Shown here: piece by piece, positions 6,281 to 6,741 of the stretch
Position numbering within the stretch: position 1 is the first letter of the stretch
Layout of the letters: the number at the start of each line of letters is the position of its first letter
From: an uncultured Fluviicola sp.
Lineage (GTDB): Bacteria > Bacteroidota > Bacteroidia > Flavobacteriales > Crocinitomicaceae
Reading direction: 5' to 3'
Assembly: GCF_946478805.1 (NCBI RefSeq)
Contig: NZ_CAMLDC010000038.1
Location: 1 to 6,741 of the forward strand
Length of the DNA: 6,741 nt
The notes under the pieces: generated by a model
What the model saw: only the letters and a program-made list of their open reading frames with translations
Databases searched by the model: none
Told to the model about the DNA's origin: nothing
Program-made: the position numbers and the translations under genes

Positions 6281-6408
6281 AATACTACCAATTTATGAAT
6301 TTCCAACCGATCACCAACCAGTACTTGTATCACGTAAGTACCTGTTGGCAATTGTTTGTCCGAAGAGCGACCCCGAGTAACGGTATCAAATGTCAACAGT
6401 ATTCTCAT
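6277..6408 (-). pseudogene. C-terminal remnant of a T9SS-secreted protein (type A sorting tail)
   Basis: From the ATG at 6408 the frame gives 43 residues ending in LPTGTYVIQVLVGD...EIHKLVVL before TGA at 6277-6279. The pattern LP-T/S-G-x-Y-hydrophobic, a turn with G-D, then a basic residue and a hydrophobic tip at the very C-terminus is the end of the type A sorting domain (Por_Secre_tail) that sends proteins through the type IX secretion system. Only the last part of that domain of roughly 75 residues is in frame; an in-frame TGA lies three codons before the ATG, and I find no convincing continuation in the other two frames up to 6475. I therefore call it a fragment of a lost secreted protein. 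The overlap with the following lipoprotein ATG suggests the two once formed an operon, or that the junction arose by deletion. Confidence 0.5.
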
Positions 6409-6475
6409 CGCAGTTTTTCACAAACTTGCGCAAAATGTTTCAAATGTGAGTTACGATTTTCCGTACTTGATGGTC

Positions 6476-6691
6476 TCAATAATTAATATCATATACCTTG
6501 TATTCTCCAGGGTTGAGATAAATAGTATCATAGTAAATATTTGTAACACTATTCCTGGTTACATGCCACTCAAAATAATAGTTACCCATCGGAACATTGG
6601 AAAAATGATCACCGGTATACCCATTGCATCCGAAAAATTCCCAACCGGTTGCTCCAAGACTATTTACTTTGTTACTTGTTTTCAATATCAT
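6476..6691 (-). CDS. Probable C-terminal remnant of a surface lipoprotein
   Basis: The frame gives 71 residues from the ATG at 6691 to TGA at 6476-6478. It ends with alternating aromatic/hydrophobic beta strands, including FSNVPMGNYYFEWHVTRN, then IYYDTIYLNPGEYKVYDINY, which looks like the closing strands of an Ig-like surface domain of the sort found at the end of small Bacteroidota lipoproteins with carboxypeptidase-regulatory-like domains (resemblance by eye). There is no signal peptide. The ATG lies inside the first unit of the octamer repeat, and upstream of it the repeat puts stops in every frame, so this is more likely the tail of a larger gene cut by the repeat than a complete protein. 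It could have matched the kind of N-terminus found at 6125-6280, but the order is reversed: the tail precedes the head on the minus strand. A 115-codon plus-strand frame overlaps it and looks non-coding. Confidence 0.45.
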   Translation of the reverse strand: MILKTSNKVNSLGATGWEFFGCNGYTGDHFSNVPMGNYYFEWHVTRNSVTNIYYDTIYLNPGEYKVYDINY

Positions 6692-6741
6692 GTAATCATG
6701 TAATCATGTAATCATGTAATCATGTAATCATGTAATCATGT
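6687..6741. repeat. Tandem octamer array (ATCATGTA) x 6.9
   Basis: Six perfect copies of ATCATGTA plus seven bases of a seventh fill 6687-6741 with no mismatches and run off the end of the window, so the full length is unknown. On the minus strand the unit reads TACATGAT. Because eight is not a multiple of three, each frame cycles through the same eight codons, and both strands meet a stop in every frame (TGA on minus, TAA on plus). It therefore cannot lie within a coding region. The same octamer occurs once more at 4033-4040. Confidence 0.95.

Noticed and set aside
6168..6380. Plus-strand 70-codon frame
   Set aside because: It is antisense to the lipoprotein signal peptide and T9SS tail, which are far more convincing on the minus strand.
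6356..6703. Plus-strand 115-codon frame over the right end
   Set aside because: It covers the antisense of the lipoprotein and T9SS remnants, runs into the octamer repeat, has no promoter, and shows no recognisable domain; the minus strand carries the meaningful protein patterns.
6687..6741. CRISPR array
   Set aside because: The unit is 8 bp and contiguous with no spacers; it is a simple tandem repeat.

Overview
The window looks like a chromosomal stretch of a Bacteroidota bacterium, most likely Flavobacteriales (Fluviicola or Crocinitomicaceae-like; this placement is inferred by eye). The reasons are: Bacteroidota-type promoter boxes (TACCTTTG before the helicase; TTG-N19-TACCTTCA before the IPExxxVDY gene); no recognisable Shine-Dalgarno sequence before the starts; an IPExxxVDY-family gene directly before pyruvate kinase; a large secreted lamin-tail-domain protein; and a type IX secretion (T9SS) sorting-tail remnant.

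Layout. Positions 1-200 hold a promoter and a leader of about 85 nt. Positions 201-1322 (+) encode an RhlE-type DEAD-box RNA helicase, closed by a perfect 38-bp palindromic terminator. Positions 1461-4022 (+) encode a secreted protein of about 853 residues with the order: signal peptide, concanavalin-like domain, Ig-like, lamin-tail domain, Ig-like, lamin-tail domain, FlgD/CHU_C-like C-terminal domain. It converges on an operon on the minus strand: IPExxxVDY protein (5963-5532), then pyruvate kinase (5535-4117). These two genes share an ATGA stop/start overlap and are transcribed from a promoter at about 5984-6013. The 94-bp convergent spacer holds a probable pyk terminator and intergenic repeat motifs.

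The right end (about 6125-6741) is different. All its recognisable coding signal lies on the minus strand and is in pieces. In transcription order these are: an octamer repeat running off the window end; the C-terminal end of a probable surface lipoprotein (6691-6476); the last about 40 residues of a T9SS sorting tail (6408-6277); and, overlapping it by ATGA, a 51-residue lipoprotein N-terminus (6280-6125) that stops just after entering a carboxypeptidase-regulatory-like domain. I read this as a decayed or rearranged cluster of cell-surface genes.

The left nine-tenths is ordinary housekeeping plus one secreted protein. I see no convincing new defence or mobile system. The most interesting parts are the shredded surface-protein region beside the octamer array, the translationally coupled protein of unknown function upstream of pyk, and several precise palindromes at transcription boundaries.
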